64,000 bases of DNA from an uncultured Blastocatellia bacterium (GTDB taxonomy: Bacteria > Acidobacteriota > Blastocatellia > Chloracidobacteriales > Chloracidobacteriaceae): the NCBI GenBank assembly GCA_937934745.1, contig CALGZC010000004.1:104015-168014 (forward strand), read 5' to 3'. The position numbers were made by a program, and so were the translations under genes. Shown here piece after piece: positions 1 through 8,598 of this stretch (position 1 is its first letter; every line of letters starts with the position of its first letter). The notes beneath the pieces are model-generated. The model was not told where the DNA came from. It ran no database searches and saw nothing but the letters and a program-made list of their open reading frames with translations.

Positions 1-1040
1 CCAGTCGCTTGTGGGAAACGTCAGGACATACGGCTAAGTATCGCGGCGATATGTATCCCGCGATGCAATTTGAAGAAGAATCGGTTGAGTATCAACTCAA
101 GCCGATGAACTGCCCGTTTCACATTCAGATTTACAAATCACAGCCGCGCAGTTACCGGGAGCTGCCGCTGCGTTATGCCGAAATGGGGACGGTGTATCGC
201 TATGAGCGGTCAGGTGTGCAGCACGGCCTATTGCGGGTGCGTGGCTTTACACAAGACGATGCGCACCTGTTTTGCACCCCGGAAACGCTTGAGGCAGAGA
301 TCGTCGGTTGCCTGGACTTCGCCCAGAAGGTGTATGCGACGTTTGGCTTCGACTACAAGGTTGAGCTTTCTGTCCGTGATGCGCAGGATCAAACCAAATA
401 CCTCGGCAGCGACGACGTGTGGGCGCTGGCGGAAGCTGCGCTGACCAAGGCGCTGGACAGGCTAGGTCTTGCTTACACACGCGTCGAAGGTGAGGCCGCC
501 TTCTACGGTCCGAAGATTGATATCAAGGTCATTGACGCTATCCGGCGCACGTGGCAGTTGGCGACGATTCAGGTAGACTTCAACCTCCCGCAGCGCTTTG
601 GGCTGGAGTACATTGGCGCAGACAACCAGCCGCACATGCCGATTATGGTTCACCGCGCCATTCTGGGATCGCTGGAGCGGTTCTTTGGGCTGCTGATTGA
701 ACATTTCGGCGGCAAGTTTCCGGTTTGGCTGTCGCCGGTGCAGGTCGCCGTCCTTCCGATTGCCGACCGGCTGAACGAGCAGGCGGCGGCTGTTGCTCGG
801 CGCTTGCGGGCAGCCGGGCTGCGCGTGGAAGTGGACGCACGCAGCGAAACAATCGGCGCCAAGATTCGGCAAGCGCAACTGCGCAAGGTCCCCTACATGA
901 TTATTTTTGGGGACCGGGAAGCTGAAACCGGGGACGTGGCGGTTCGGACACGGAGCGAAGGTGATATCGGTACGCTACCCCTGGATGCGTTTTTGGCGCG
1001 CATTACCCATGAGGTGCAACAGCGCCTCCCGACACCGTAA
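1..1040 (+). CDS. thrS: Threonyl-tRNA synthetase, C-terminal part (5' end outside window)
   Basis: Charges tRNA-Thr with threonine in the cytoplasm. The reading frame is open at the left edge (SRLWETSGH), so the N-terminal TGS and editing domains lie upstream; the TTG near base 9 is an internal Leu codon. Visible are the class II catalytic core with the zinc ligands of the family (Cys in MNCPFH, His in QDDAHLF, His in [10 protein letters not shown]), motif 2 around YRYERSG, motif 3 in the [11 protein letters not shown] segment, and the C-terminal anticodon-binding domain (from about [11 protein letters not shown] to the stop). It is followed by infC, rpmI and rplT, a widespread bacterial order. 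Only the truncation by the window is unusual. Confidence 0.97.
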   Translation, partial: SRLWETSGHTAKYRGDMYPAMQFEEESVEYQLKPMNCPFHIQIYKSQPRSYRELPLRYAEMGTVYRYERSGVQHGLLRVRGFTQDDAHLFCTPETLEAEIVGCLDFAQKVYATFGFDYKVELSVRDAQDQTKYLGSDDVWALAEAALTKALDRLGLAYTRVEGEAAFYGPKIDIKVIDAIRRTWQLATIQVDFNLPQRFGLEYIGADNQPHMPIMVHRAILGSLERFFGLLIEHFGGKFPVWLSPVQVAVLPIADRLNEQAAAVARRLRAAGLRVEVDARSETIGAKIRQAQLRKVPYMIIFGDREAETGDVAVRTRSEGDIGTLPLDAFLARITHEVQQRLPTP

Positions 1041-1108
1041 TCCAATCGCCGCGCGCAGTGCGTGGCGCAACCAAAACCGGCATGGTCTCATGTGGACGTT
1101 GCCCTAGC

Positions 1109-1115
1109 AAAGGAG
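1109..1115 (+). promoter_or_regulatory. Ribosome binding site supporting an AUC start of infC
   Basis: AAAGGAG lies 7 bases upstream of an ATC codon at 1123 that is in frame with infC. No in-frame ATG, GTG or TTG sits at that distance. The first in-frame conventional start is GTG at 1168, which has only a GC-rich, purine-poor stretch before it. This decides the start in favour of ATC. Confidence 0.6.
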
Positions 1116-1122
1116 TTGTCGT

Positions 1123-1665
1123 ATCGCCGTCTCACCGAATCGAAGTGCCCGCGACCGCGGCCCACAGGTGCCCACGAACGAGCGGATTCGCCACCGTGAA
1201 GTGCGAGTTATAGATGAAGAAGGCCGTCAACTCGGCATTATGCCGCCCCACGAAGCACTGGCGATTGCCCGGGAACGGGGTTTAGACCTTGTGGAAGTCG
1301 CGCCCCAAGCCAACCCGCCGGTCTGCCGTATCATTGACTACGGCAAGTGGCAGTATGAACAAAAGAAGAAGCAACACGAAGCCAAGAAAAAACAGACCGT
1401 CATTTCAGTCAAGGAAATTAAGCTGCGACCAGCAATTGGAGACCACGACTATGAGTTCAAGAAAAACAATGCCATCCGGGCGCTGGAGGACGGTGATAAA
1501 GTAAAGGCTTCGGTGCGCTTCATTGGGCGCGAAATTACGCACCGGGAACTGGGCGAACGTGTGTTGGCCCGTCTCGAAAAGGACCTTGCGCACATCGCGA
1601 CCGTGGAGGTTCGCCCCAAGATGGAAGGGATGACGATGTTTGTGATCTTTGCGCCGAAGAAATAG
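1123..1665 (+). CDS. infC: Translation initiation factor IF-3, probable AUC start
   Basis: IF-3 binds the 30S subunit, prevents premature joining of 50S and proofreads the start codon-fMet-tRNA pairing. The conserved N-domain ([16 protein letters not shown], then [18 protein letters not shown]), a lysine-rich linker ([13 protein letters not shown]) and the C-domain (EIKLRP, then [16 protein letters not shown], ending FVIFAPKK) are all present. Starting at ATC 1123 gives 180 aa, the usual IF-3 length, with an N-terminus beginning [14 protein letters not shown] after the initiator. The GTG at 1168 would give 165 aa. Rare start codons (AUU, AUC, AUA) are known for infC, where IF-3 discriminates against its own start and so autoregulates. 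The gene lies between thrS and rpmI-rplT. Function is certain; the start codon is inferred. Confidence 0.93.
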   Translation: MAVSPNRSARDRGPQVPTNERIRHREVRVIDEEGRQLGIMPPHEALAIARERGLDLVEVAPQANPPVCRIIDYGKWQYEQKKKQHEAKKKQTVISVKEIKLRPAIGDHDYEFKKNNAIRALEDGDKVKASVRFIGREITHRELGERVLARLEKDLAHIATVEVRPKMEGMTMFVIFAPKK

Positions 1666-1771
1666 GCCGGCGGCCCGGTGGTGATGGCAGGTTCCCACCC
1701 CTCCTTGGACGAACGCCCTTGCTGGTAGGTATTCGACGGTAGGTTCTTATGAAGGAGTATGCACTCAGGTT

Positions 1772-1972
1772 ATGCCTAAACTGAAGACCCACAAAGGTGC
1801 TGCCAAGCGGTTTCGCTCCACGGCAAACGGACGGTTCAAGCGCGGCCACTCACACTGCCGCCATCTGTTGACGAAAAAATCACCCAAGCGACGCCGCCGT
1901 CTTGACCTTGACACGTATGTATCACCGGCGGATGAAGCAACCGTACGGCGCATGCTGCCCTACGGAAACTAA
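1772..1972 (+). CDS. rpmI: Ribosomal protein bL35
   Basis: Small basic protein of the 50S subunit, 66 aa, normal length. It begins with the family signature [14 protein letters not shown] and continues with [31 protein letters not shown] lies about 15 bases before the ATG, a little long for a ribosome binding site. It sits in the conserved infC-rpmI-rplT order and is probably cotranscribed with both neighbours; no promoter or terminator is obvious in the 106-base gap after infC. In other bacteria this operon is regulated by L20 binding its own mRNA, but I could not identify an L20 binding pseudoknot here. Confidence 0.95.
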   Translation: MPKLKTHKGAAKRFRSTANGRFKRGHSHCRHLLTKKSPKRRRRLDLDTYVSPADEATVRRMLPYGN

Positions 1973-2012
1973 ATAGAGACCGAAGTTTTTGTTCAAGGAG
2001 TTTGGCTACGCT

Positions 2013-2369
2013 ATGCCCCGTGCAAAACGTGGAAATAAGCGATTACAGCGGCGTAAGAAGATTCTGAAGCTGGCCAAGGGTTACAAGATGACGAAAAGCA
2101 AACTGTACCGTTCGGCGAAGGAATCGGTCGAACGGGCGTTGAAGTTTGCCTACATTGGCCGTCGCATCAAGAAGCGCGACTATCGCGCCTTGTGGATTGT
2201 CCGCATTAATGCCGCCGCACGACGAAATGGATTGAGCTACAGCCGGTTCATGTACGGCCTCAAAAAGGCCGGCGTGGCGCTTGACCGTAAAATGTTGGCT
2301 AACCTGGCGACACTCGATGAACCAAGCTTTGCCGGCCTTGTCGCACAGGTCAAACAGGCGCTTGCGTGA
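2013..2369 (+). CDS. rplT: Ribosomal protein bL20
   Basis: 50S assembly protein that binds 23S rRNA. The product is 118 aa and starts [19 protein letters not shown], with the long basic N-terminal helix followed by the globular part ([21 protein letters not shown], then [12 protein letters not shown]). ATG 2013 is preferred over the in-frame start at 1989 because it matches the family N-terminus and follows AAGGAG at 1995-2000. Downstream, where pheS-pheT are often found, there is instead a convergent DUF1844 gene, so the operon probably ends here. Confidence 0.96.
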   Translation: MPRAKRGNKRLQRRKKILKLAKGYKMTKSKLYRSAKESVERALKFAYIGRRIKKRDYRALWIVRINAAARRNGLSYSRFMYGLKKAGVALDRKMLANLATLDEPSFAGLVAQVKQALA

Positions 2370-2498
2370 AGCCGAGCAGGTGACCCTGCCGTTCATTCCG
2401 GTAAGGTCACGCGCATATGTCCTGCAGCAACGCAGTTCACGACGGTTGGCAGTCCGGTTGCCGTTTGCGCCGTGAGCCGGGACGCACTGCCAATCGAA

Positions 2499-2948
2499 TC
2501 AACCGTCTTTGCGAACGCTGGCAGCCAAGCGGTTCGTAATGGCGACAAACTGCATCCGTAGTGATGACAGTGTATCTTGAAGCTGACGTTCTTCCGCCGG
2601 CGCCAAATTGCCCTTCGTTTTCTCGACCAGCATCGCGAGAATGTCAATGTAATGTCGCCCGGCCTCAATGTCAGGGGGCATGCGTCCGTACTGTGGGTGC
2701 TCGATCATTCCAAGCATCACCATGGCGTTGGTCGCCAACTCGAGAACGAAATCGCTAAACAACGGGTCTTCCTTAGGTGTCGCCAGCTCGGTCGAAGCAC
2801 GACTCGGCGGCGGTGCTGGTGCTGCATCCGGCGTTGTTGATGACCTATCTTCCAACTCGGTGCGTTCAACGTCCGTCCGCAGGGTTCCATCGGGATTAAA
2901 CAATCGGCGATCACTGACTTTGAATGACGAAGGTGCTTCTTCACTCAT
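2499..2948 (-). CDS. DUF1844 domain protein
   Basis: Predicted cytoplasmic protein of 149 aa with unknown biochemical role. The N-terminal 60 or so residues are polar with a Pro/Ala/Ser-rich stretch (DAAPAPPPSRAS). The second half carries the DUF1844 pattern: DFVLELATNAMVMLG, then DIEAGRHYIDILAMLVEKTKGNL, then EERQLQDTLSSLRMQFV. The ATG at 2948 is chosen over an in-frame TTG at 2957 because GGAG lies about 11 bases upstream. The family is common in Acidobacteriota and relatives, usually as a single short gene. It is convergent with rplT. Family assignment is fairly sure; no function is proposed. Confidence 0.8.
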   Translation of the reverse strand: MSEEAPSSFKVSDRRLFNPDGTLRTDVERTELEDRSSTTPDAAPAPPPSRASTELATPKEDPLFSDFVLELATNAMVMLGMIEHPQYGRMPPDIEAGRHYIDILAMLVEKTKGNLAPAEERQLQDTLSSLRMQFVAITNRLAASVRKDG

Positions 2949-3113
2949 GGGGAACAACTCTCCACGTTAGCAACAAAAACAACGCCATCAAATCGTGCCC
3001 AGAGAGCCGCCTGGCGGCTTTGGGCTGGGATAACCGGCACCGCGGCCACAGTCAACATGGCCGGAAAACGCGGTTGAAGGCGAAGTCGGGCGAGCAGGAC
3101 GTACCTGCTGATA

Positions 3114-3167
3114 TAGCTCGGTTGGACGGTCGGAGCGCCCGGCAAGCGCCCCGACCAACCGGGGCTA
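3114..3167. other. Long imperfect intergenic hairpin downstream of the redoxin gene
   Basis: The segment pairs with itself over most of its 54 bases. TAGCTCGGTTG pairs with CAACCGGGGCTA, with one bulge and a G-T pair. Inside, GTCGG pairs with CCGAC and GCGC with GCGC around a CCGGCAA loop, with small bulges. It lies just after the stop of the minus-strand redoxin gene and before the minus-strand DUF1844 gene. It has no U-tract on either strand, so it is not a classical Rho-independent terminator. It could protect a 3' end or be a repeated extragenic palindrome. Confidence 0.45.
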
Positions 3168-3178
3168 TGGTACGGACG

Positions 3179-3823
3179 CTACGATGCGTACTTGACACTA
3201 CAACCATACGGCTTGGTCGTCGGCATGGCAACCGGCTTCCCAGCCATCGCCTGGTCAAGCGCGGCTTCGACATAGTTGACCTTAGCCTTTTCCTTGGCAT
3301 CGGTGGACACTGAGTCGTCAATTGCTCCTTGGTAGATCAGGTTGCCCTGCGGATCGATGACAAACATGTGGGGCGTCGTTTTCGCACCGTATGCTTTCCC
3401 AATCGTGCCATCGGTATCAATCAGGTACGCCGTCGGGGCAGCGTTACGCTCCTTGATTTTGGCGTTGATCTCGTCCGGTGTGAAGTAACCCTGTTTGCCG
3501 ACGGCAGAAGAGTTAATCGAGAGCCAAATCACACCCTTGGCGGTGTATTTCCGCTGGAGCGCCTGCATGTTACCGCTTTTGTAGTGGCGTACAACGAAGG
3601 GGCAGTCAAAGTTGACCCACTCTAGCACAACAAACTTGCCTTTGAAGTCGCTGAGGGAATGTTTCTTACCGTTGCTATCCACGGCGGTGAAGGGTGGTGC
3701 CGGCGCTCCGATCTTCGTTTCGACCGTGGCTGTTGCCGTCTTTGCCGCAGTGCACGCCGCAACGAGGAACGCCGCAACGAGCGCACAGAGCACCGATGCA
3801 CGTTTGAATGTCAGGTTCATCAT
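3179..3823 (-). CDS. Redoxin-domain lipoprotein (AhpC/TSA-like, single-Cys CPFV motif)
   Basis: Predicted envelope thioredoxin-fold protein of 214 aa. The N-terminus has a basic start, a hydrophobic stretch (VLCALVAAFLVAAC) and a lipobox VAAC, so it is probably a lipoprotein. The redoxin domain follows: IGAPAPPFTAVDSNGKKHSLSDFKGKFVVLEWVN as the first strand region, then NFDCPFVVRHY with a single cysteine where thioredoxins have CxxC, then HMFVIDPQGNLIYQGAIDD. It ends KPYGCSVKY, a second conserved Cys. Proteins of this CPFV/KxYGC type are widespread in Acidobacteriota and Bacteroidota, usually annotated as thiol-disulfide or peroxide-reducing proteins; the substrate is unknown. Tandem ATG codons follow GAGGT; either may be used. 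Confidence 0.8.
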   Translation of the reverse strand: MMNLTFKRASVLCALVAAFLVAACTAAKTATATVETKIGAPAPPFTAVDSNGKKHSLSDFKGKFVVLEWVNFDCPFVVRHYKSGNMQALQRKYTAKGVIWLSINSSAVGKQGYFTPDEINAKIKERNAAPTAYLIDTDGTIGKAYGAKTTPHMFVIDPQGNLIYQGAIDDSVSTDAKEKAKVNYVEAALDQAMAGKPVAMPTTKPYGCSVKYAS

Positions 3824-4034
3824 TAGTTACCTCAAACTCAGGTTGGCCGCAGGCAAGCCAGTACACTGCTTGCCGGGGCGTCGTCCACCTGGGGACGACC
3901 GCAAAACGTGGGCGCATTGTAGTTTGACAAAACGCATCTGACGACGTTTTTTCGCAGGCGACACCATCAGCACCGGCTTGAATCGCGACTGAAACTTCGG
4001 CAACGTAGTATCTGCGTACGGTTGTATTTGTGCC

Positions 4035-4952
4035 ATGGCCATCAATTCTCACGTCAAGCCTTCTCGACTTCATCGTGTCCCAACTGGAGTGCCGGTCAGG
4101 CTTGACTTTTTCTACCGCATTGGACTGACAGCCCGCCGCATTTTCCCGGCCATTGCCGACCTAGCCAGTAACGAGGTGTACGTTTCTGCTTCGGCAATTG
4201 CGTTCAACGCCTTGTTAGCGCTGTATCCCTTTCTGCTATTGGTTTTGCTAACCTGCCGAGAGGTCTTGCACTGGAACGCCGGTGTGGAGACGACCTTCTT
4301 CTTGCTGAAGGCGGCCTACCTGCCTGTGGCAGAAGATTTCATCGTCCGTAACTTGCGGGTCGTTCTGGACGAGCATGTCAACGGCGGTGTCGCTTTGTTT
4401 TCTATCGTGGCGCTGATTTTTGCGAGCGCGGGGATTTTCACCCCCCTAGAACTTGCGCTCAACCGCGCTTGGCGGGTCAGATGTCGCCGCAGCGGCTGGA
4501 AAAGTCAGTTGCTGGCCATGGGACTGGTACCTGTGTGCGGCGCTTGTTTTCTGGCAATTATCGCCCTGACGGCCGGTATACAGTGGTTGGCAACGCACAT
4601 CTTTGGGCAAGTCGGCAGTGGGCGCATCGCGGCGCTGGCTGCCCTGGTCGGGGCCAAGGTCCTGTCACTGCCCATCACCATTGGCGTGCTCTTTGGGTTG
4701 TACATGGTGTTGCCGAGTGAGCGTCCGGTGGCCCGGCGTGTGCTGCCGATGGCGGTGTGGATCGGTTTGCTCTGGGAAGCAGCCCATTACATCTTTGTTG
4801 CCTGCCTGCCGGTGCTGGATTTTCGGAAGACCTACGGCCCCTTCTACGTCACCGTATCGCTGGTGATGTGGGCGTTTGTGTCGTCCCTGTTGCTTTTGCT
4901 TGGGGCGAATCTGGCGGCGCTCGATGTCGCGTCTGAGAGCTCGGCCGGGTGA
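4035..4952 (+). CDS. YihY/BrkB family membrane protein
   Basis: Inner-membrane protein of 305 aa with about six hydrophobic segments (for example [66 protein letters not shown] and [16 protein letters not shown]). The family signatures are [19 protein letters not shown] near the N-terminus, [10 protein letters not shown] in the middle and [22 protein letters not shown] near the C-terminus. The family was once mislabelled ribonuclease BN, but its activity is unknown. The stop overlaps a GTG just upstream of aroC, so the two genes are probably cotranscribed. The start at 4035 is the first in-frame ATG but has no clear ribosome binding site. Confidence 0.85.
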   Translation: MAINSHVKPSRLHRVPTGVPVRLDFFYRIGLTARRIFPAIADLASNEVYVSASAIAFNALLALYPFLLLVLLTCREVLHWNAGVETTFFLLKAAYLPVAEDFIVRNLRVVLDEHVNGGVALFSIVALIFASAGIFTPLELALNRAWRVRCRRSGWKSQLLAMGLVPVCGACFLAIIALTAGIQWLATHIFGQVGSGRIAALAALVGAKVLSLPITIGVLFGLYMVLPSERPVARRVLPMAVWIGLLWEAAHYIFVACLPVLDFRKTYGPFYVTVSLVMWAFVSSLLLLLGANLAALDVASESSAG

Positions 4953-4966
4953 GAGAGGACATGGCT

Positions 4967-6154
4967 ATGCTACGCTTTGTGACGGCCGGGGAATCCCACG
5001 GTCCAGCATTAGTGACGATTGTGGAAGGCCTCCCCGCTGGGTTGCCAATTGACTTGGCCGCCGTGAACGCTCAGCTTCACCGTCGCCAACTCGGCTATGG
5101 ACGCGGCGGGCGGATGAAAATCGAACAGGATGCGGCTGAGGTGCTTGCCGGCATCCGGCACGGACGGACGCTTGGTTCTCCGGTGGCATTGCTGATTCGC
5201 AACGCCGATTTTGAAAACTGGCAAACGGTCATGGCCAGCCAGCCGACGCCGGACTGGGACGCCATTGCGGCCGACCCGAAGAAGTCCCGGCGCTTGACGC
5301 GCCCCCGGCCCGGGCATGCCGATCTGGCCGGTGGGCTAAAGTATGCGACGCACGATCTCCGGGACATCCTGGAACGCGCCAGCGCCCGCGAGACGGCCGC
5401 CCGCGTAGCCGCCGGGGCGCTCGCACGACAGCTTTTAGCCGTCTTTGGGGTTGAGATCGCCAGCCACACGGTCCGCCTCGGAGGGATTCCAACCGACGAC
5501 CGACTCCTCAACGTGTCCTGGGAACGGATTGTGGCCGTCCAGGACAGTTCTGTTTTACGGTGCACCGACCCGGCCGTTGAGGCGGAAATGGTTGCTGCTG
5601 TGAACGCCGCCCGTGAGCGCGGCGACACGCTGGGGGGGACATTTGAGGTGGTTGTGCGGGGGCTGCCGGTGGGATTAGGGACGCATACGCAGTGGGACCT
5701 CAGGTTGGACGGGCGGCTTGCACAGGCGTTGATGTCCATTCAGGCCGTGAAGGCCGTTGAGATTGGAGAGGGGGTGGCGGTGGCGTACCGTTCCGGCGCG
5801 CAGTTGCATGACGCGATTGTCTACGCAGACGGCCGGTTTACACGTCCGACCAACCATGCCGGTGGCCTCGAAGGAGGCATGACAAACGGGCAGGAACTGC
5901 GTGTGCGCGGGCATCTCAAGCCGATTTCGACGCTGCGTCGGGCATTGCAGAGCGTGGATGTCCTCACAAAGGAGGCGCAGGCAGCCGCATTTGAGCGGTC
6001 GGACACAACGGCCGTCCCGGCAGCCGGCGTCATTGCTGAGGCCATGACGGCGTTGGTGCTGGCGCAGGCGTGGTGTGAAAAATTCGGCGGCGATTCCCTC
6101 GTGGAAATGCAGCGCAACGTGGAAGGGTATTTGGCGCAGACGGCGGAGTACTAA
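4967..6154 (+). CDS. aroC: Chorismate synthase
   Basis: Converts 5-enolpyruvylshikimate-3-phosphate to chorismate using reduced FMN, the last common step to aromatic amino acids, folate and quinones. All family blocks are visible: [46 protein letters not shown], the [13 protein letters not shown] block, [10 protein letters not shown] and the C-terminal [12 protein letters not shown]. The length, 395 aa, is normal. The start is placed at ATG 4967 because MLRF is the conserved N-terminus and a GAGAGG lies about 9 bases before it. The in-frame ATG at 4961 and GTG at 4949 sit too close to or inside that site. Probably translationally coupled to the preceding YihY gene. Confidence 0.97.
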   Translation: MLRFVTAGESHGPALVTIVEGLPAGLPIDLAAVNAQLHRRQLGYGRGGRMKIEQDAAEVLAGIRHGRTLGSPVALLIRNADFENWQTVMASQPTPDWDAIAADPKKSRRLTRPRPGHADLAGGLKYATHDLRDILERASARETAARVAAGALARQLLAVFGVEIASHTVRLGGIPTDDRLLNVSWERIVAVQDSSVLRCTDPAVEAEMVAAVNAARERGDTLGGTFEVVVRGLPVGLGTHTQWDLRLDGRLAQALMSIQAVKAVEIGEGVAVAYRSGAQLHDAIVYADGRFTRPTNHAGGLEGGMTNGQELRVRGHLKPISTLRRALQSVDVLTKEAQAAAFERSDTTAVPAAGVIAEAMTALVLAQAWCEKFGGDSLVEMQRNVEGYLAQTAEY

Positions 6155-6175
6155 GGCGGAATCCGCACAGGGGTC

Positions 6176-7165
6176 TCACTGACTGAGGCTCTGAGGCTCT
6201 TCGATAACAAACGCTCCAAGACGGCAGTAGCGGGTGTAGCGCTGCTCGATGAGCTTCTCCGGCGACAGAGTGCTTAGCTCCGTGAGGTATTTGACCAAAT
6301 AGGGGCGCACCGCCTCGGCGGCTGCCTTGTGGTCGGTGTGTGCACCCTCACCGGGTTCGGGAATGATGGCATCAATGATGCCGGCGGCCCGAAGAGGTTC
6401 GGGGGTAATTTTCATAGCAGCGGCGGCTTTATCGGCCTTGCTGGCATCACGCCAGAGGATGGAAGCACATCCCTCCGGCGAAATGACAGAGTAAATCGTG
6501 TTTTCCAACATCAGCATCCGGTCACAGGCTCCAACCGCCAACGCGCCACCCGATCCACCTTCGCCGATGATGACGCCAATCGTCGGCGATGCCAGCCGCA
6601 TCATTTCAATGATGTTGCGCGCAATGGCCTCCCCTTGTCCGCGCTCTTCGGCTTCGATGCCGGGATAGGCGCCGGGCGTGTCAATGAAGGAAATGATCGG
6701 GCGCCGAAACTTCGCCGCCATTTGCATGAGCCGAATCGCTTTGCGATACCCCTCCGGTTTGGGCATGCCGAAGTTGCGGTACTTGCGGTCTTCCATCTTA
6801 CGCTGTTTGTAGTTGGCCTTTTGCTGTCCGACAATGAATACTGGCTCGCCCTCAAACCGCGCAAAGCCGCAGACGATGGCCGGGTCGTCGGCGAAACGGC
6901 GGTCGCCATGGAGTTCATGGAAATCCGTAAACAGTGCGTAGATGAAATCCAGTGCATAGGGGCGGTCTGGGTGGCGCGCCAGCTTAACGCGATCCATCGG
7001 CGTCATCTCGGGCGTGTCGTTGGCCTCGCCGAGAATGGCTTGCTGCAAGCGACGAACTTGTGCCTGCAACCGCATAATTTCTTCATCCTGTGCCGGTGTA
7101 TGTGGTGCCGAAGCTAGCTGCGCGAGCTGGGCTTCGAGAAGCTTGATCTGCGTGGCTTTCTCCAT
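6176..7165 (-). CDS. accA: Acetyl-CoA carboxylase carboxyltransferase subunit alpha
   Basis: With AccD it transfers the carboxyl group from carboxybiotin to acetyl-CoA, giving malonyl-CoA for fatty-acid synthesis. The 329-aa product has the N-terminal helical region (KIKLLEAQL-like coiled segment and VRRLQQAIL), then LARHPDRPYALDFIYALF, the FIDTPGAYPGIEAEERGQ core, and IIGEGGSGGALAVG with the glycine-rich oxyanion region. The frame is open further upstream, but the family N-terminus begins MEKATQIKLL at 7165, with AGG about 8 bases upstream. The leader contains a triple 13-bp tandem repeat (7191-7229). It is convergent with aroC, with only 21 bases between stops; accD is not in the window. 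Confidence 0.97.
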   Translation of the reverse strand: MEKATQIKLLEAQLAQLASAPHTPAQDEEIMRLQAQVRRLQQAILGEANDTPEMTPMDRVKLARHPDRPYALDFIYALFTDFHELHGDRRFADDPAIVCGFARFEGEPVFIVGQQKANYKQRKMEDRKYRNFGMPKPEGYRKAIRLMQMAAKFRRPIISFIDTPGAYPGIEAEERGQGEAIARNIIEMMRLASPTIGVIIGEGGSGGALAVGACDRMLMLENTIYSVISPEGCASILWRDASKADKAAAAMKITPEPLRAAGIIDAIIPEPGEGAHTDHKAAAEAVRPYLVKYLTELSTLSPEKLIEQRYTRYCRLGAFVIEEPQSLSQ

Positions 7166-7190
7166 GGATGACCTGCCCGATCCACAACAA

Positions 7191-7229
7191 CACAAAAAGT
7201 CAACACAAAAAGTCAACACAAAAAGTCTC
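7191..7229. repeat. Three tandem 13-bp repeats in the accA leader
   Basis: The unit CACAAAAAGTCAA is repeated exactly twice, and the third copy differs only in its last bases (TC instead of AA). On the minus strand each full junction reads TTGACTTTTTGTG, so every copy carries a TTGAC that resembles a -35 box, 25 to 60 bases upstream of the accA start codon. No matching TATAAT-like box was seen at 16-18 bases. It could be a regulator binding array, or simply slippage. Confidence 0.8.
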
Positions 7230-7418
7230 ACGAAGGCTGCTGACTCTAATCGCCTTCGCGCACGGCGACAAGAGCAGGTGCAGGTGCGGGGTGGCCCTGA
7301 ACGCCGGTTCCTGCCGCTGCACCGACTCGCTTGCAGCCACTGTACCGACTCGTTTACGTTCGTTACTCTCACTTGCCGTGCTACTCTCGTGAGTGATGTT
7401 CAAAAGGAGGCGAATGTC

Positions 7419-7628
7419 ATGCCCCAGGGGACGTGTCCGGAGTGCCACGCCGCCGTCCACGTTGATGAAAACGCCGATAAAGGCGACACCATTGAGTGTG
7501 ACGAGTGCGGTGCCATACTGCGATTGGTGGGTCTGGACCCAATTGAACTCGACCTTGAAGCCGATTACGACGACGATGACGAGTACGACGACGATGATGA
7601 CGACGATGAGCGCGACCAGTACTACTAA
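7419..7628 (+). CDS. LysW-like zinc-ribbon protein with poly-Asp tail
   Basis: Small acidic protein of 69 aa. Residues 1-45 match the LysW/ArgW amino-group carrier fold: TCPECHAAVHVDENADKGD, then IECDECGAILRLVGLDPIEL, with four zinc ligands Cys6, Cys9, Cys27 and Cys30. In LysW the protein ends in EDWGE, whose terminal Glu carries the lysine or arginine intermediate. Here the tail is instead an acidic run (residues 49-66, mostly Asp with a few Glu and Tyr) ending RDQYY. The carrier Glu is therefore missing, and a lysine-biosynthesis role is doubtful; no lysX, lysZ or lysY gene is nearby. AAAAGGAGG lies 8 bases before the ATG, a very strong ribosome binding site. The next gene, 70 bases on, is a 3-hydroxyacyl-CoA dehydrogenase. 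Confidence 0.78.
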   Translation: MPQGTCPECHAAVHVDENADKGDTIECDECGAILRLVGLDPIELDLEADYDDDDEYDDDDDDDERDQYY

Positions 7629-7697
7629 CCGGTACGTGACTGGACAGTGGCACGTCGGACGCAGCATCACAACCTACATCCTGTGAGGCAAAGCCAT

Positions 7698-8567
7698 ATG
7701 GGGACACTCGCCGTCATCGGCGCCGGGACCATGGGCAGTGGCATTGCCCAAGTTGCCGCCCGCGCCGGGTTTGAAGTGGTTTTGCGCGATATTGCGCCGG
7801 AGTGCCTCACGCGCGGACTGGCAACCATCGGTGCGAGCCTTGACCGCGATGTGAACAAAGGTCGTCTGACACCGGATGAAAAAGAGGCCATTCTGGCCCG
7901 TATTCAGGCCACGACTGACCTGGCGGCAGTCGCAACGGCGGCAGTTGTCATTGAAGCCATCGTCGAAAACTTCGACGCCAAAGCCGCTTTACTGCGTGAA
8001 CTCGATGCCCTGACGCCGCCCGAAACGATCTTGGCGACAAATACATCCTCGATTTCTATTACACGACTCGCTGCCGTAACCAAACGTCCGGCGCAGGTCA
8101 TCGGGATGCACTTTATGAATCCCGTTCCTGTGATGCCGTTGGTAGAAGTTATTCGCGGGTGTGCAACGAGTGATGCCACCGCCGATGCCATTCTGGAGCT
8201 TGGTGCGAAACTCGGCAAAACCTGCCTGACGGCCAATGACTTTCCGGGCTTTGTGTCCAATCGCATTCTGATGCCGATGATCAATGAGGCCGTTTTTGCG
8301 CTCTATGAAGGCGTTGCAACCCGCGAGGCCATTGACGGTATTATGAAGCTCGGCATGAACCATCCGATGGGGCCGCTGACGCTGGCCGATTTCATCGGTT
8401 TGGATGTGTGTCTGGCCATTCTGGACGTGTTGTATGAGGGGTTTGGTGATCCAAAGTACCGCGCCTGTCCACTGCTGCGGCAGTATGTCGCCGCCGGGTG
8501 GCTTGGGCGTAAAACTGGGCGCGGCTTCTACACCTACGAACACCACCCAAGCGCCCACCGGGGGTAG
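7698..8567 (+). CDS. 3-hydroxybutyryl-CoA / 3-hydroxyacyl-CoA dehydrogenase
   Basis: NAD(P)-dependent oxidation of 3-hydroxyacyl-CoA or reduction of acetoacetyl-CoA, in the cytoplasm. The 289-aa chain has the N-terminal Rossmann motif [11 protein letters not shown], the acidic LRDI that would bind the ribose of NAD, the catalytic region [15 protein letters not shown] with the His, and the C-terminal domain [19 protein letters not shown]. The length matches the single-domain Hbd/PaaH type and lacks a fused enoyl-CoA hydratase. The ATG at 7698 matches the conserved N-terminus. No other beta-oxidation or butanoyl-CoA gene is adjacent, so the pathway cannot be fixed from context. Confidence 0.92.
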   Translation: MGTLAVIGAGTMGSGIAQVAARAGFEVVLRDIAPECLTRGLATIGASLDRDVNKGRLTPDEKEAILARIQATTDLAAVATAAVVIEAIVENFDAKAALLRELDALTPPETILATNTSSISITRLAAVTKRPAQVIGMHFMNPVPVMPLVEVIRGCATSDATADAILELGAKLGKTCLTANDFPGFVSNRILMPMINEAVFALYEGVATREAIDGIMKLGMNHPMGPLTLADFIGLDVCLAILDVLYEGFGDPKYRACPLLRQYVAAGWLGRKTGRGFYTYEHHPSAHRG

Positions 8568-8598
8568 GCAGCGCGTCATCGCCCAACTGAGCTGGATT

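Noticed and set aside
9..1040. TTG at base 9 as the start of thrS
   Set aside because: Upstream bases continue the ThrRS frame (SRLWETSGH), so the codon is an internal Leu and the gene is cut by the window edge.
1168..1665. GTG 1168 as the infC start
   Set aside because: No ribosome binding site precedes it and the product would be shorter than typical IF-3; the ATC at 1123 is better supported.
4035..4952. Ribonuclease BN
   Set aside because: That name was attached to the YihY/BrkB family in error; the protein is a multi-pass membrane protein without nuclease motifs.
7419..7628. Lysine-biosynthesis carrier LysW proper
   Set aside because: The C-terminal EDWGE with the carrier Glu is missing and no lysX, lysZ or lysY gene is near.
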